From an uncultured Polaribacter sp. (GTDB taxonomy: Bacteria > Bacteroidota > Bacteroidia > Flavobacteriales > Flavobacteriaceae): a stretch of 64,000 nt of DNA. The position numbers were made by a program, and so were the translations under genes. Below are positions 44,495 through 53,462 of this stretch, piece after piece. The notes under the pieces are model-generated. The model saw nothing but the letters and a program-made list of their open reading frames with translations, was not told where the DNA came from and did not search any database. The stretch's first letter is position 1. The number at the start of each line of letters is the position of its first letter. Location: the NCBI GenBank assembly GCA_943788865.1, contig CALSRX010000005.1:310001-374000 (forward strand), in the 5' to 3' direction.

Positions 44495-46162
44495 CTACAC
44501 TTTACTTTTCTCTAATTCTTTGATAAAGTAAGAAGGATGAATTCCTGTGTTTTTATAAAAAGCTTTTGAGAAAGATTCTGAAGTGTTAAATCCAACTTCT
44601 CCAGCAATGGCTTTAATACTGTATTTCCGAAATCGAGAATCTTCTTTTAACTTTTCAATGGTATAATGAATTCTTAACTCATTAATGTAGTTGCTAAATG
44701 ACTGATTTTTATATTGATTGATAATTTGAGATAAATATTTTGAATTTGTGTTAAAATCTGATGCTAATGATGTCAAAGTAATGTCAGATGAAATGAATTG
44801 TTTCTTCTTTTCAAATTGCTGTAATGACTTTAATACAAGCTCAATAATTTCAGACGGAATGTTATTGCTAGCTTTTTTGATTTCACTTTTCGGTTTTTTA
44901 GAAATACTTTTTTTATCTTTTACTAATTGTAAAAACCGTTTTTTATAAAGTTTTCTTTTTCTAGATTGATGTACTAAAAACAAAACTAAAAATAGTGTTA
45001 AAGATGAAAAACCGATAATCCATTTTTTAGACAAAGACAATCTATTTTTTAAACGATTTTCAATATTTTTTTTCTCAGCTAGTAAGTTTGGAATATCAAA
45101 GTTTTCTGTTAACTCTTTTGTAATATTTGCATTCCTTACAGTTAAGACACTATCTACTTTTATGTATTTATTAATGTATTCTAGTTGCTTTTTATCATTT
45201 TTATTTTTAAAATAGGTAATTAAGTATTTAAATGTTTTTTTTTGATGCAAATTAAAACTTACATTTTTGGTAAATAAAGAATCAATTTTTAAATAATATT
45301 TTATAGCCTTTTTTTTATTATTTAATTTTTTATATGATGATGCAATTCTATAAAAGGTAACTGATAATACCTTGTAGTTTTCATCGCTAATTAAAAAAGG
45401 TACTGATTCTTTTAAATTTAAAATGGCTTTATTATAATTATTTTTATTAAACTCAATGATTCCTCTATTATTAATAGCATATCCGTAATATGCAGGGTTA
45501 GATATGTTTTTTGAAGCTAAAATTAACTTTTCATTATAATAATAAGCAGAATCATTTTTTTTAATTTTAGAATACGCATTTGATAGGTGATTAATTATTG
45601 AAAAATATTCTGGGGTTATTTTTTCTTCTTTTTTAAAATAATTATATGATTTTTTAAAATAAGAGATAGCACTGACAATATCACCATTTCTTTTTTTAAA
45701 CATTCCAATTCTATTAAAAATGATGTATTTTAAACTGTCATTTTTCACTAACTTGTTTGCTTGTAGGTAATTTTCTATAGCTAAACTTTTATTACCAAAT
45801 TGAAAGTGATAATCTCCTATTTGTAAATATGAAAATCCAGTATAAAAGTTGTTTTTTGAAACCTTTGATTTTTCTATAATATTATTCCAATAATCTAAAA
45901 AATGTGAAGAATCTTTTGTAATATCACTCAAATAATAATAACCATTGCCTATTTCTATAGTGTCATTAATTTTTTGAGCTTTCGATATATATTTATTAGC
46001 ATATAAAACAGCTTTTATAGAATCTTTTTTAGCTGCATAAAACTTATCAGAAAGCTCACTATAAGAATATTTACTCAGCGAATCACTAACAACCTCTTTT
46101 TGACTATAAAGATTTGAAAGGAATAAAAAGTAAATCGAGAGAGTTATATAGCAATTTTTCAT
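44495..46162 (-). CDS. TPR-transmembrane-AraC hybrid regulator
   Basis: I chose ATG 46160-46162 (MKNCYITLSIYFLFLSNLYS) since it starts a signal peptide; the longer frame adds an unlikely 19 residues. The order is exported TPR-like helical repeats (about residues 30-360, for example SKAQKINDTIEIGNGYYYLS and NKKKAIKYYLKIDSLF), one membrane span (WIIGFSSLTLFLVLFLVH), then a cytosolic AraC DNA-binding domain with two helix-turn-helix motifs (LTSLASDFNTNSKYLSQIIN; IKAIAGEVGFNTSESFSKAF). No kinase domain is present, so the signal would be passed directly through the membrane. Targets are unknown; divergent neighbours are candidates. Confidence 0.88.
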   Translation of the reverse strand: MKNCYITLSIYFLFLSNLYSQKEVVSDSLSKYSYSELSDKFYAAKKDSIKAVLYANKYISKAQKINDTIEIGNGYYYLSDITKDSSHFLDYWNNIIEKSKVSKNNFYTGFSYLQIGDYHFQFGNKSLAIENYLQANKLVKNDSLKYIIFNRIGMFKKRNGDIVSAISYFKKSYNYFKKEEKITPEYFSIINHLSNAYSKIKKNDSAYYYNEKLILASKNISNPAYYGYAINNRGIIEFNKNNYNKAILNLKESVPFLISDENYKVLSVTFYRIASSYKKLNNKKKAIKYYLKIDSLFTKNVSFNLHQKKTFKYLITYFKNKNDKKQLEYINKYIKVDSVLTVRNANITKELTENFDIPNLLAEKKNIENRLKNRLSLSKKWIIGFSSLTLFLVLFLVHQSRKRKLYKKRFLQLVKDKKSISKKPKSEIKKASNNIPSEIIELVLKSLQQFEKKKQFISSDITLTSLASDFNTNSKYLSQIINQYKNQSFSNYINELRIHYTIEKLKEDSRFRKYSIKAIAGEVGFNTSESFSKAFYKNTGIHPSYFIKELEKSKV

Positions 46163-46309
46163 TAAAACAAAAATAGATAATATATCTTTCATAATTCTAT
46201 AAATTGAATTAAGGAGCATAAAATAGAGTAGTTATTACACGGAATTCATGAATCTTGGTTACAAAGTGTTGTGCATATACTAGTTCTTTCATTTATTTGA
46301 TATCTAGAA

Positions 46310-46396
46310 AAAGGGCTCATCCTTTAGTTTGTTGAAATGAAACTTTTAGTGGGTAAATTGATTTTATGAAAAAGAATATTTTATTTTGAGCCCTTT
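46310..46396 (+). other. Long-range inverted repeat upstream of transketolase N-half
   Basis: Perfect 10-bp arms AAAGGGCTCA (46310-46319) and TGAGCCCTTT (46387-46396) enclose 67 bases, and T-rich sequence follows. It could be a small RNA, the end of one, or a structured regulatory region. No ORF was recognised in 46220-46449. Confidence 0.45.
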
Positions 46397-46449
46397 ATTC
46401 TTTTTCCACAAAGTATTCATTTATTGTCAATAAAAACTTAAAAAAGCTA

Positions 46450-46480
46450 TTGGCAAATCGTATTTAAAAAAGTACTTTTG
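46450..46480 (+). promoter_or_regulatory. Promoter of transketolase N-terminal subunit
   Basis: TTG at 46450-46452, a 20-base spacer, and TACTTTTG at 46473-46480 make a complete match to the flavobacterial consensus. It places the start codon at 46502 rather than a TTG at 46478. Confidence 0.7.
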
Positions 46481-46501
46481 TTCACAACAAACAAAACACA
46501 C

Positions 46502-47350
46502 ATGTCTACAACAGTACAACGATTAGAAATTTTTACACAACAAGTTAGAAGAGATATTTTACGCATGGTACATGCAGTTAATTCAGGGCATCCAGGAGGA
46601 TCATTAGGATGTGCAGAATTTATTACTTGCCTTTATCAAGAGGTAATGGAATATTCTACAGATTTTAAAATGGACGGAATTAATGAAGATCTTTTCTTTT
46701 TATCAAATGGTCATATTTCTCCTGTTTTTTATAGTGTTTTAGCACATACAGGCTTTTTCAATGTTGAAGAACTAGCTAGTTTTAGAAAATTAAATTCGCG
46801 TTTACAAGGCCATCCAACAACTCATGAAGGTTTAGAGGGAATTAGAATTGCTTCTGGTTCATTAGGTCAAGGTATGAGTGTTGGTATAGGTGCAGCTGAA
46901 GCTAAAAAATTAAACAATGATTCTCATTTAGTATACACATTACACGGTGACGGAGAATTGCAAGAAGGTCAGATTTGGGAGTCCGCGATGTATGCTTCAG
47001 CGAAAAAAGTTGACAACATCATTTCTACAGTAGATTTAAACGGAAAACAAATTGATGGAGCAACAGACGATGTGTTACCTATGGGAAGCATCAAAGCAAA
47101 ATTTGAAGCTTTTGGTTGGGATGTATTAGAAGTAAAAAAAGGAAACGATATTGCATCCATATTAGAAGGGTTGGCAGATGCAAAATCTAGAACTGGAAAA
47201 GGAAAACCAGTGTGTATTTTATTATACACAGAAATGGGTAATGGTGTAGACTTTATGATGCATACACATGCTTGGCATGGTAAAGCACCAAACGATGAGC
47301 AACTAGAAAGTGCATTGGCACAGAATCCAGAAACTTTGGGTGATTACTAA
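46502..47350 (+). CDS. Transketolase N-terminal subunit
   Basis: The 282 residues form the thiamine-diphosphate domain of a split transketolase. VNSGHPGGSLGCAEFITCLY is at the N-terminus, LQGHPTTHEGLEG and ASGSLGQGMSVGIGAAEAKK follow, and the TPP/Mg motif runs from LHGDGELQEGQIWE to STVDLNGKQID. The C-terminal half (pyrimidine domain) is encoded at 4.1-5.1 kb on the other strand; together they would transfer two-carbon units in the pentose-phosphate pathway. The gene has its own promoter and terminator, so in this assembly the halves are not co-transcribed. Confidence 0.93.
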   Translation: MSTTVQRLEIFTQQVRRDILRMVHAVNSGHPGGSLGCAEFITCLYQEVMEYSTDFKMDGINEDLFFLSNGHISPVFYSVLAHTGFFNVEELASFRKLNSRLQGHPTTHEGLEGIRIASGSLGQGMSVGIGAAEAKKLNNDSHLVYTLHGDGELQEGQIWESAMYASAKKVDNIISTVDLNGKQIDGATDDVLPMGSIKAKFEAFGWDVLEVKKGNDIASILEGLADAKSRTGKGKPVCILLYTEMGNGVDFMMHTHAWHGKAPNDEQLESALAQNPETLGDY

Positions 47351-47383
47351 GTATTAAAGAGAAGATTTAGCAATAAAATATTT

Positions 47384-47421
47384 AAAAGAGTTTTTCAATT
47401 CAAATTGAAGAACTCTTTTTT
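47384..47421 (+). terminator. Terminator after transketolase N-half
   Basis: The 17-bp stem AAAAGAGTTTTTCAATT / AATTGAAGAACTCTTTT with one mismatch is followed by T residues. Confidence 0.85.
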
Positions 47422-47529
47422 TATGTTTTTATTTAGGATTAAAATGTAAGAATAGTTTTACCTTTACAACTAACTAGGTGAAGTTTTTTAAACTTTAATT
47501 TCAAATTATTTAATCTTTCAAGAATTCAT

Positions 47530-48663
47530 ATGAAAATAGGCATTGTTTGTTATCCAACATTTGGAGGTAGTGGAGTAGTCGCAACAGAATTAGGAATGGC
47601 TTTGGCTGATAATGGACATGAAGTACATTTTATCACTTACAATTTACCAGTCAGATTAGATTTCATTTCACACAATTTACATTTTCATGAAGTAATGATT
47701 GAGGAATATCCATTGTTTCAATATCAACCTTATGAATTGGCTTTGTCAACCAGAATGGTAGAAGTTGTAGAAAAGTATCAATTAGAAATTTTACATGTGC
47801 ACTATGCTATTCCACATGCATACGCAGCCTATATGGCAAAGCAAATGTTGAAGGAAAAAGGAATTGATATAAAAGTTGTTACCACCTTACACGGAACAGA
47901 TATTACCTTGGTTGGAAGTCACCCAACTTATAAAACAGCGGTAGAATTTAGTATTAATAATTCTGATGTAGTTACAACGGTTTCTAAAAGCTTAAAAGAA
48001 GATACATTACGTTTATTCAATATTAAAAAGGATATTCATGTAATTTATAATTTTATCGATACTGATAAATATGACAAAGCACATGAGCAAGAATGTCAGA
48101 GAATTGCTTTAGCACAACCAAACGAAAGAATTCTAACCCATATTAGTAATTTTAGACCTGTAAAAAGAATAGAAGATGTTATTCGAACTTTTGAGATCGT
48201 ACATCGAACAACTCCATCTAAACTATTAATGGTTGGAGATGGACCAGAAAGAAGAAATGCAGAATTATTAGTAAAAAGATTAGGTATAAAAGAGGATGTT
48301 TTGTTTTTAGGAAACAGTTCTGAGCTAGCAGAAATACTATGCTATACAGATGTGTTTTTATTACCTTCAGAAACTGAAAGTTTTGGGTTGGCTGCTTTAG
48401 AAGCAATGGCAGCAGAAACTGCTGTTATATCAACAAATTCTGGAGGTTTGCCAGAAGTAAATGCTCATGGAATTACTGGATTTTTGAGTAATGTTGGTGA
48501 TGTAGCAGATATGGCTAATAATGTGTTGAAAATTGTAAAAGATGATGCTACATTGTTGCAATTTAAGCAAAACGCAAAAGCACACACAAAACAGTTCTCT
48601 ATTAAAAATATTTTACCTGTGTACGAAGATATTTACGAGTCTTTAAAAGTAAAGGTTAGCTAA
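47530..48663 (+). CDS. bshA: N-acetyl-alpha-D-glucosaminyl L-malate synthase BshA
   Basis: The 377 residues form a GT4 glycosyltransferase with the BshA start MKIGIVCYPTFGGSGVVATE. Other signatures are ILHVHYAIPHAYAAYMAKQM, VTTLHGTDITLVGSHPTYK, LTHISNFRPVKRIEDVIRTF and the donor-site LPSETESFGLAALEAMA. BshA makes GlcNAc-malate, the first step of bacillithiol synthesis, so this organism probably uses bacillithiol as its low-molecular-weight thiol. bshB and bshC are not in the window. The stop overlaps aroB by 4 bases, tail to tail. Confidence 0.95.
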   Translation: MKIGIVCYPTFGGSGVVATELGMALADNGHEVHFITYNLPVRLDFISHNLHFHEVMIEEYPLFQYQPYELALSTRMVEVVEKYQLEILHVHYAIPHAYAAYMAKQMLKEKGIDIKVVTTLHGTDITLVGSHPTYKTAVEFSINNSDVVTTVSKSLKEDTLRLFNIKKDIHVIYNFIDTDKYDKAHEQECQRIALAQPNERILTHISNFRPVKRIEDVIRTFEIVHRTTPSKLLMVGDGPERRNAELLVKRLGIKEDVLFLGNSSELAEILCYTDVFLLPSETESFGLAALEAMAAETAVISTNSGGLPEVNAHGITGFLSNVGDVADMANNVLKIVKDDATLLQFKQNAKAHTKQFSIKNILPVYEDIYESLKVKVS

Positions 48664-49718
48664 GAGTTGTAAAATTGAATACTTTCTATAATTTTTTCTG
48701 TAGCAACTTTGCAATCTATTTTTGTTTGTTCTAAATCGGTTAATAAAACAAAGTTTACTTGTCCGCCAATATTCTTTTTATCGTGTTTTAGATATTCTAA
48801 AATTGCATCAAAATCACCTTTTTCAATTTCAGTTTTTCCATAAATAGACAAAACAACTTGTTTGATGTTATCTAACTCAGCTTTAGGAAAACCTAGTAAT
48901 TGGGATGACAGAAAAGATTCACAAACCATTCCGATTGCAATCGCTTCTCCGTGTGTTAAATTTTCTTTTTGTTCAGATTCCAAAAAATAAGATTCAATTG
49001 CATGACCAATAGTGTGCCCAAAATTTAATATTTTACGCAAGTGTTGTTCTTTTGGATCTTCTAAAACTACTTCGTTTTTAATTTCAATAGAACGATGAAT
49101 CAACTTTGTAATATCTAAGTTGTTTGAGTTTTTAATTTTTTCATACAAACTCACATCATACGTCAATCCATATTTAATAATTTCAGCTGTTCCGGATCTA
49201 ATTTCTCTTGGCGTTACTGTTTCTAAATAATTTGTATCCACCAAAACCATTTCTGGATTTGCAAACAAGCCAATTTGATTTTTCAAAACACCTAAATCTA
49301 CACCTGTTTTTCCACCGACAGAAGCATCTACCATGCTTAATAAAGTAGTTGGAATATTCACAAAATCAATTCCGCGTTTAAATGTAGCAGCTACAAATCC
49401 GCCTAAATCTGTAATGACTCCGCCACCCAATGTGATTAATAAACTTTTACGATCAGCACCTAATTCAGTCATTGCGTTCCAAACTCCCACACAAGTATTT
49501 AGGTTTTTGTTGATTTCTCCAGATTCAATTTCTATCAATTCAATCGGGCAATAAGTAACTAAATTCTGAATAAATTTTCCATAACAACATTCATGGGTGT
49601 TTTCATCAACTAAAATAAATAGTGATGAATACGATTTAGATGCGATTAATTTGTTTAATTCTTGATATCCATTTTCCTCAAAATGAACAAAGTACGTTGC
49701 TGATTTAATTGATTTCAT
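48660..49718 (-). CDS. aroB: 3-dehydroquinate synthase
   Basis: I chose ATG 49716-49718 (MKSIKSATYFVHFEENGYQE); in-frame ATG at 49727 is also possible, while the longest frame overlaps the divergent promoter. The 352 residues contain the NAD-binding glycine motif LLITLGGGVITDLGGFVAAT, FKRGIDFVNIPTTLLSMVDA, SVGGKTGVDLGVLKNQIG, ILNFGHTIGHAIES (zinc histidines) and LTHGEAIAIGMV. It closes DAHP to 3-dehydroquinate, the second shikimate step; aroK at 1.0 kb acts later in the same route. Confidence 0.96.
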   Translation of the reverse strand: MKSIKSATYFVHFEENGYQELNKLIASKSYSSLFILVDENTHECCYGKFIQNLVTYCPIELIEIESGEINKNLNTCVGVWNAMTELGADRKSLLITLGGGVITDLGGFVAATFKRGIDFVNIPTTLLSMVDASVGGKTGVDLGVLKNQIGLFANPEMVLVDTNYLETVTPREIRSGTAEIIKYGLTYDVSLYEKIKNSNNLDITKLIHRSIEIKNEVVLEDPKEQHLRKILNFGHTIGHAIESYFLESEQKENLTHGEAIAIGMVCESFLSSQLLGFPKAELDNIKQVVLSIYGKTEIEKGDFDAILEYLKHDKKNIGGQVNFVLLTDLEQTKIDCKVATEKIIESIQFYNS

Positions 49719-49755
49719 TCCTTGCATTATATAGATGCAAATTAAGAAGAAAAAA

Positions 49756-49786
49756 TTGAAATAGTAATACATTAAAACTATCTTTG
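49756..49786 (+). promoter_or_regulatory. Promoter of proline dehydrogenase
   Basis: TTG at 49756-49758, a 20-base spacer and TATCTTTG at 49779-49786 lie 29 bases before ATG 49816. Confidence 0.65.
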
Positions 49787-49815
49787 TTATAATATATTAC
49801 AACTGTTTATCTATT

Positions 49816-50976
49816 ATGAAACTTTTTGAAAATACGGAAGTCGCATTCTCATTAAAATCTGATTCTCAATTAGAACGCGCTTATTTTTTATTTAAAATGA
49901 TTGAAAGCCAACCTTTAGTAAGGATTGGAACAGCAGTAACAAACTTTGCATTAAAAGCGCACTTACCTGTAGAAGGTTTAATTCGTTCAACAGTTTTTGA
50001 CCACTTTTGTGGTGGTGTAACAGAAGAAGATTGTATTCCGAATATAGATAATATGTACACTAAAAATGTATATTCTATTTTAGATTATTCGGTTGAAGGC
50101 AAAGAAACAGAAGAACAGTTTGATCATGCCTTGCAAAAAACACTAAAAACCATAGAATTTGCTAAAGAGAAAGAGGCTATACCTTTTGCTGTTTTTAAAC
50201 CAACTGGATTTGGGCGTTTTGCGTTGTATCAAAAAATTACAGAAGGAAAAGCACTAACAGTTGATGAAAAATCTGAATGGTTACGAGTTGTTGAGCGTTA
50301 TCATACGGTTTGTAAAGTTGCTTTAGAAAAAGATGTTCCATTATTAATTGATGCGGAAGAAAGTTGGATGCAAGACGCTGCAGACAATTTAATTGAAGAA
50401 TTAATGGAAATCTACAATACCGAAAAAGCAATTGTATTTAATACCTTACAAATGTATCGTCATGATCGTTTAGATTACCTTAAAGATTTACATCAAAAAG
50501 CTCATCAAAAAGGGTATCATATCGGAATGAAAGTTGTTCGTGGTGCGTATATGGAAAAAGAAAGAGCGAGAGCCTTAGAAAAAGGATATCCTTCACCAAT
50601 TTGTTCAGATAAAAAAGCAACAGACGATAACTACAATGCAGCTATTATTTATTTAATGGAGCACTCTAAAATGGCTTTATTTGCAGGAACTCACAACGAA
50701 GAAAGTTCTTCTTTACTTATGGATTTAGCAAAAAAATATAACATTTCTTCTGATGATGCTCGAATGTGGTTTGGGCAGCTATATGGAATGAGTGACCACA
50801 TCAGTTTTAACTTAGCCAATGAAGGTTATAATGTTGCAAAATATGTGCCTTTTGGTCCTGTTAGAGATGTGATGCCATACTTGATAAGAAGAGCAGAAGA
50901 AAATACTTCTGTAGCTGGGCAAACGAGTAGAGAACTCAATTTAATAAGAACAGAGAAAAAACGACGTAAACTATAG
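49816..50976 (+). CDS. Proline dehydrogenase (PRODH)
   Basis: The 386-residue single-domain flavoenzyme oxidises proline to pyrroline-5-carboxylate. Barrel motifs are PFAVFKPTGFGRFALYQKI, LLIDAEESWMQDAADNLIEE, FNTLQMYRHDRLDYLKDL, GMKVVRGAYMEKERARALEK and FGQLYGMSDHISFNLA with the C-terminal YVPFGPVRDVMPYLIRRAEE arginines that hold the substrate carboxylate. It lacks the P5C dehydrogenase half of PutA. The TAG shares its last base with the GTG of the next gene. Confidence 0.95.
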   Translation: MKLFENTEVAFSLKSDSQLERAYFLFKMIESQPLVRIGTAVTNFALKAHLPVEGLIRSTVFDHFCGGVTEEDCIPNIDNMYTKNVYSILDYSVEGKETEEQFDHALQKTLKTIEFAKEKEAIPFAVFKPTGFGRFALYQKITEGKALTVDEKSEWLRVVERYHTVCKVALEKDVPLLIDAEESWMQDAADNLIEELMEIYNTEKAIVFNTLQMYRHDRLDYLKDLHQKAHQKGYHIGMKVVRGAYMEKERARALEKGYPSPICSDKKATDDNYNAAIIYLMEHSKMALFAGTHNEESSSLLMDLAKKYNISSDDARMWFGQLYGMSDHISFNLANEGYNVAKYVPFGPVRDVMPYLIRRAEENTSVAGQTSRELNLIRTEKKRRKL

Positions 50977-51287
50977 TGAGTACTACTGTCCAAGAAATAA
51001 AAGAAAATATTTATAAGAACAAGAAAAGACTTGCTAAAGAAATAAGAGAAAGTAAAGAATTGCTTTATTTATTGACAAAATCTACACACAAAAAACTCTC
51101 TTTAGAAGAAAAAAAGAAAGTAAAAGATCAACTGATAGACATCTGCAAAAGCATTCCAGCGTTGGCAGTTTTTATGCTTCCTGGTGGAGCACTGTTATTA
51201 CCACTCTTAATAAAATTGATTCCAGATATTCTACCAAGCTCATTTAGAGAGGATTCCATAGATATCGACCTTAAATTGAAAGAATAA
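50976..51287 (+). CDS. Small LETM1-like protein
   Basis: The 103 residues start at GTG, overlapping the proline dehydrogenase stop by one base (TAGTG), so translation is coupled. A basic helical N-terminus (ENIYKNKKRLAKEIRESKEL) is followed by KKKVKDQLIDICKSIPALAV and FMLPGGALLLPLLIKLIPDI, then LPSSF. That pattern matches the PGG and LPSxF signatures of LETM1-type ion/proton exchange-related proteins. One hydrophobic segment is present. Its role in bacteria is unknown; pairing with proline dehydrogenase is a useful context clue. Confidence 0.78.
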   Translation: MSTTVQEIKENIYKNKKRLAKEIRESKELLYLLTKSTHKKLSLEEKKKVKDQLIDICKSIPALAVFMLPGGALLLPLLIKLIPDILPSSFREDSIDIDLKLKE

Positions 51288-51328
51288 ACTATTCAACTTT
51301 TATCTATTTAAATTCCAATATAAAACAC

Positions 51329-51336
51329 TACTTTTG
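51329..51336 (+). promoter_or_regulatory. -7 box for typA
   Basis: TACTTTTG lies 20 bases before the typA ATG. Confidence 0.6.
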
Positions 51337-51356
51337 CAGCTTCAAAATAAGCAAGT

Positions 51357-53130
51357 ATGCAATCAATTAGAAATATCGCTATTATAGCCCACGTAGATCA
51401 CGGAAAAACAACGCTAGTAGATAAAATTATCGACCAAGCAAAAATCTTAGATGATCGTAAAGAACGTACTGATTTGTTATTAGATAATAACGATTTAGAA
51501 CGTGAAAGAGGAATTACCATTCTTTCTAAAAACGTATCTGTAAATTATAAAGATGTAAAAATCAATGTAATTGATACTCCTGGTCACGCCGATTTTGGTG
51601 GAGAAGTAGAGCGTGTATTGAAAATGGCTGATGGTGTGTTGTTGTTGGTAGATGCTTTTGAAGGACCAATGCCACAAACTCGTTTTGTATTAGGAAAAGC
51701 AATCGAATTAGGATTGACTCCAATTGTTGTTGTAAACAAGGTAGATAAAGAAAACTGTACGCCAGATTTAGTACATGAAAAAGTATTCGATTTAATGTTT
51801 GCTTTAGAAGCTTCTGAAGAGCAATTAGATTTTGTTACCATTTACGGTTCTGCAAAGAATGGTTGGATGAGTACAGATTGGAAAGAACCTAAAGATAATA
51901 TCTTAGATTTATTAGATGCTGTGATCGAATCGATTCCAGAAGCACCTTATATAGAAGGTTCTCCTCAAATGCAAATTACTTCGTTAGATTTTTCTGCTTT
52001 TACAGGTAGAATTGCAATCGGACGTGTGTATAGAGGCGACTTAGAAGAGAATAAAGATTATATGTTATGTAAGAGAGATGGTTCTTTCAAAAAAGTTAGA
52101 ATTAAAGAATTACATATTTTTGAAGGAATGGGTAAAGCAAAAACCTCTAAAGTAAGATCTGGAGATATTTGTGCAATCACAGGAATTGAAGATTTTGAAA
52201 TTGGAGATACAATTGCTGATATGGAAAACCCTGAAGCACTGCAAAGAATTGAAGTAGATCAACCAACTATGAGTATGTTGTTTACCATTAACAATTCACC
52301 TTTCTTCGGTAAAGAAGGAAAATATGTTACTTCTCGTCATTTACGTGACAGGTTGTTTAAAGAATTAGAGAAAAACTTAGCATTAAAAGTTGAAGTTACT
52401 GATAGTGAAGATAAATTCAACGTTTTTGGACGTGGAGTTTTACACTTATCTGTATTAATTGAAACCATGCGAAGAGAAGGATATGAATTGCAAGTGGGAA
52501 GACCACAAGTAATTATCAAAGAAATTGATGGTAAGAAACATGAGCCAATGGAAACATTGTCTATTGATGTACCAGAAGATGTAGCTTCTAAAGCAATTAA
52601 TTTAGTGTCTCTTAGAAAAGGAGATTTACTAATTATGGAACCTAAAGGAGATTTACAACATTTAGAATTTACCATTCCGTCTAGAGGATTGATTGGTTTA
52701 CGTAACAAAATCTTAACGGCAACAGCTGGTACACGCAATTATCAACCACCGTTTTAGTGAATACGGACCATATAAAGGTGATTTTACAGAAGACATTAAA
52801 GGAGCAATCGTTTCTTCTGCTGCAGGTAAAGCAACAGCCTATGCTATTGATAGATTACAAGACAGAGGTCGTTTCTTTATTGATATCAATCAAGAAATTT
52901 ATGTTGGACAGGTTGTGGGTGAAAACTCAAAATCTGAAGATATGGGGGTTAACCTTGTAAAAGGAAAACAACTAACAAACATGCGTAAATCTGGTACAGA
53001 TGAAGCAATGAAAATTGCACCTAAAACAGATTTTTCTCTAGAAGAATGCATGGAGTATATCAAAGCAGATGAGTACTTAGAAGTTACTCCAGAAAGCTTA
53101 CGTATGCGTAAAATTAATTTCAGACCATAA
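51357..53130 (+). pseudogene. typA: Translational GTPase TypA/BipA, frameshifted near 52730
   Basis: G-domain motifs are IIAHVDHGKTTLVDKI (G1), RERGITILSKNVSV (G2), DTPGHADFGGEV (G3), VNKVDKE (G4) and YGSAKNG (G5). Domain III follows, with VFGRGVLHLSVLIETMRREG and PSRGLIGLRNKILTATAG. The frame then runs RNYQPPF into TAG 52755-52757. One base over, the true sequence continues NHRFSEYGPYKGDFTEDIKG to the family ending YLEVTPESLRMRKINFRP at 53130. The total of 1774 nt is one base over a multiple of three. Around 52731-52745 the bases differ from the expected AGEAIMN coding by an insertion plus substitutions. TypA aids ribosome assembly under stress. Confidence 0.9.
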
Positions 53131-53141
53131 GCTAAATTGTT

Positions 53142-53162
53142 ATTCCTGCACAGGTAGGAATC
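53142..53162. repeat. Single degenerate REP-like unit after typA
   Basis: ATTCCTGCACAGGTAGGAAT is a hairpin with 8-bp arms and one wobble. It is the same family as the arms at 43.07-43.15 kb. Confidence 0.55.
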
Positions 53163-53170
53163 TTATACAT

Positions 53171-53203
53171 AAAAAAAGCTCAAGTAGAAACTTGAGCTTT
53201 TTT
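53171..53203 (+). terminator. typA terminator
   Basis: The 14-bp stem AAAAAAAGCTCAAG / CTTGAGCTTTTTTT has a 6-nt loop. Confidence 0.9.
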
Positions 53204-53257
53204 AATACAATCAATTTCAAAAAAATAGCAAACTATTTATCTGTTCTTTCTATTATT

Positions 53258-53326
53258 TTATTTCAAATCCCAAAATTTGATGTTTCCCTTTAAATCAACA
53301 GAGACCAACTGATTTTTAGGTATACT
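53258..53326 (-). pseudogene. Possible WD40-repeat C-terminal remnant
   Basis: The minus strand reads NQLVSVDLKGNIKFWDLK then stop at 53258-53260, matching the end of a WD40 repeat (LVS..D..G.IKFWDL). An in-frame stop lies just upstream and no start exists. Palindromic repeats begin about 20 bases further on. It may be chance, but the match is unusually good for intergenic DNA. The surrounding 53204-53462 otherwise holds only repeats. Confidence 0.4.
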
Positions 53327-53347
53327 CTAAATATAATTCTCTTGAAC

Positions 53348-53427
53348 CTGCCAGTCGGCAGACAAGAAAGGGAATCCATAGAAAGACTGCTTAGTTACAA
53401 TGGATTCCGCATCAAGTGCGGAATGAC
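53348..53427. repeat. Two adjacent small palindromes of the REP-like family
   Basis: CTGCCAGTCGGCAG lies at 53348-53361 and ATTCCGCATCAAGTGCGGAA plus T at 53404-53424, the latter ending GGAATGAC like other copies. Between them sits GGGAATCCATAG, a facing half-copy. Confidence 0.6.
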
Positions 53428-53462
53428 AGAACAACAAACATTTTATTAAAAAAATCAACTGT

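Noticed and set aside
46478..46501. Upstream TTG start for transketolase N-half
   Set aside because: It lies on the -7 box TACTTTTG at 46473-46480, so it cannot be in the transcript; ATG 46502 starts the conserved protein.
52337..52738. 133-codon open frame antisense to typA
   Set aside because: It mirrors the typA C-terminal coding region; no start signals or protein-like features.
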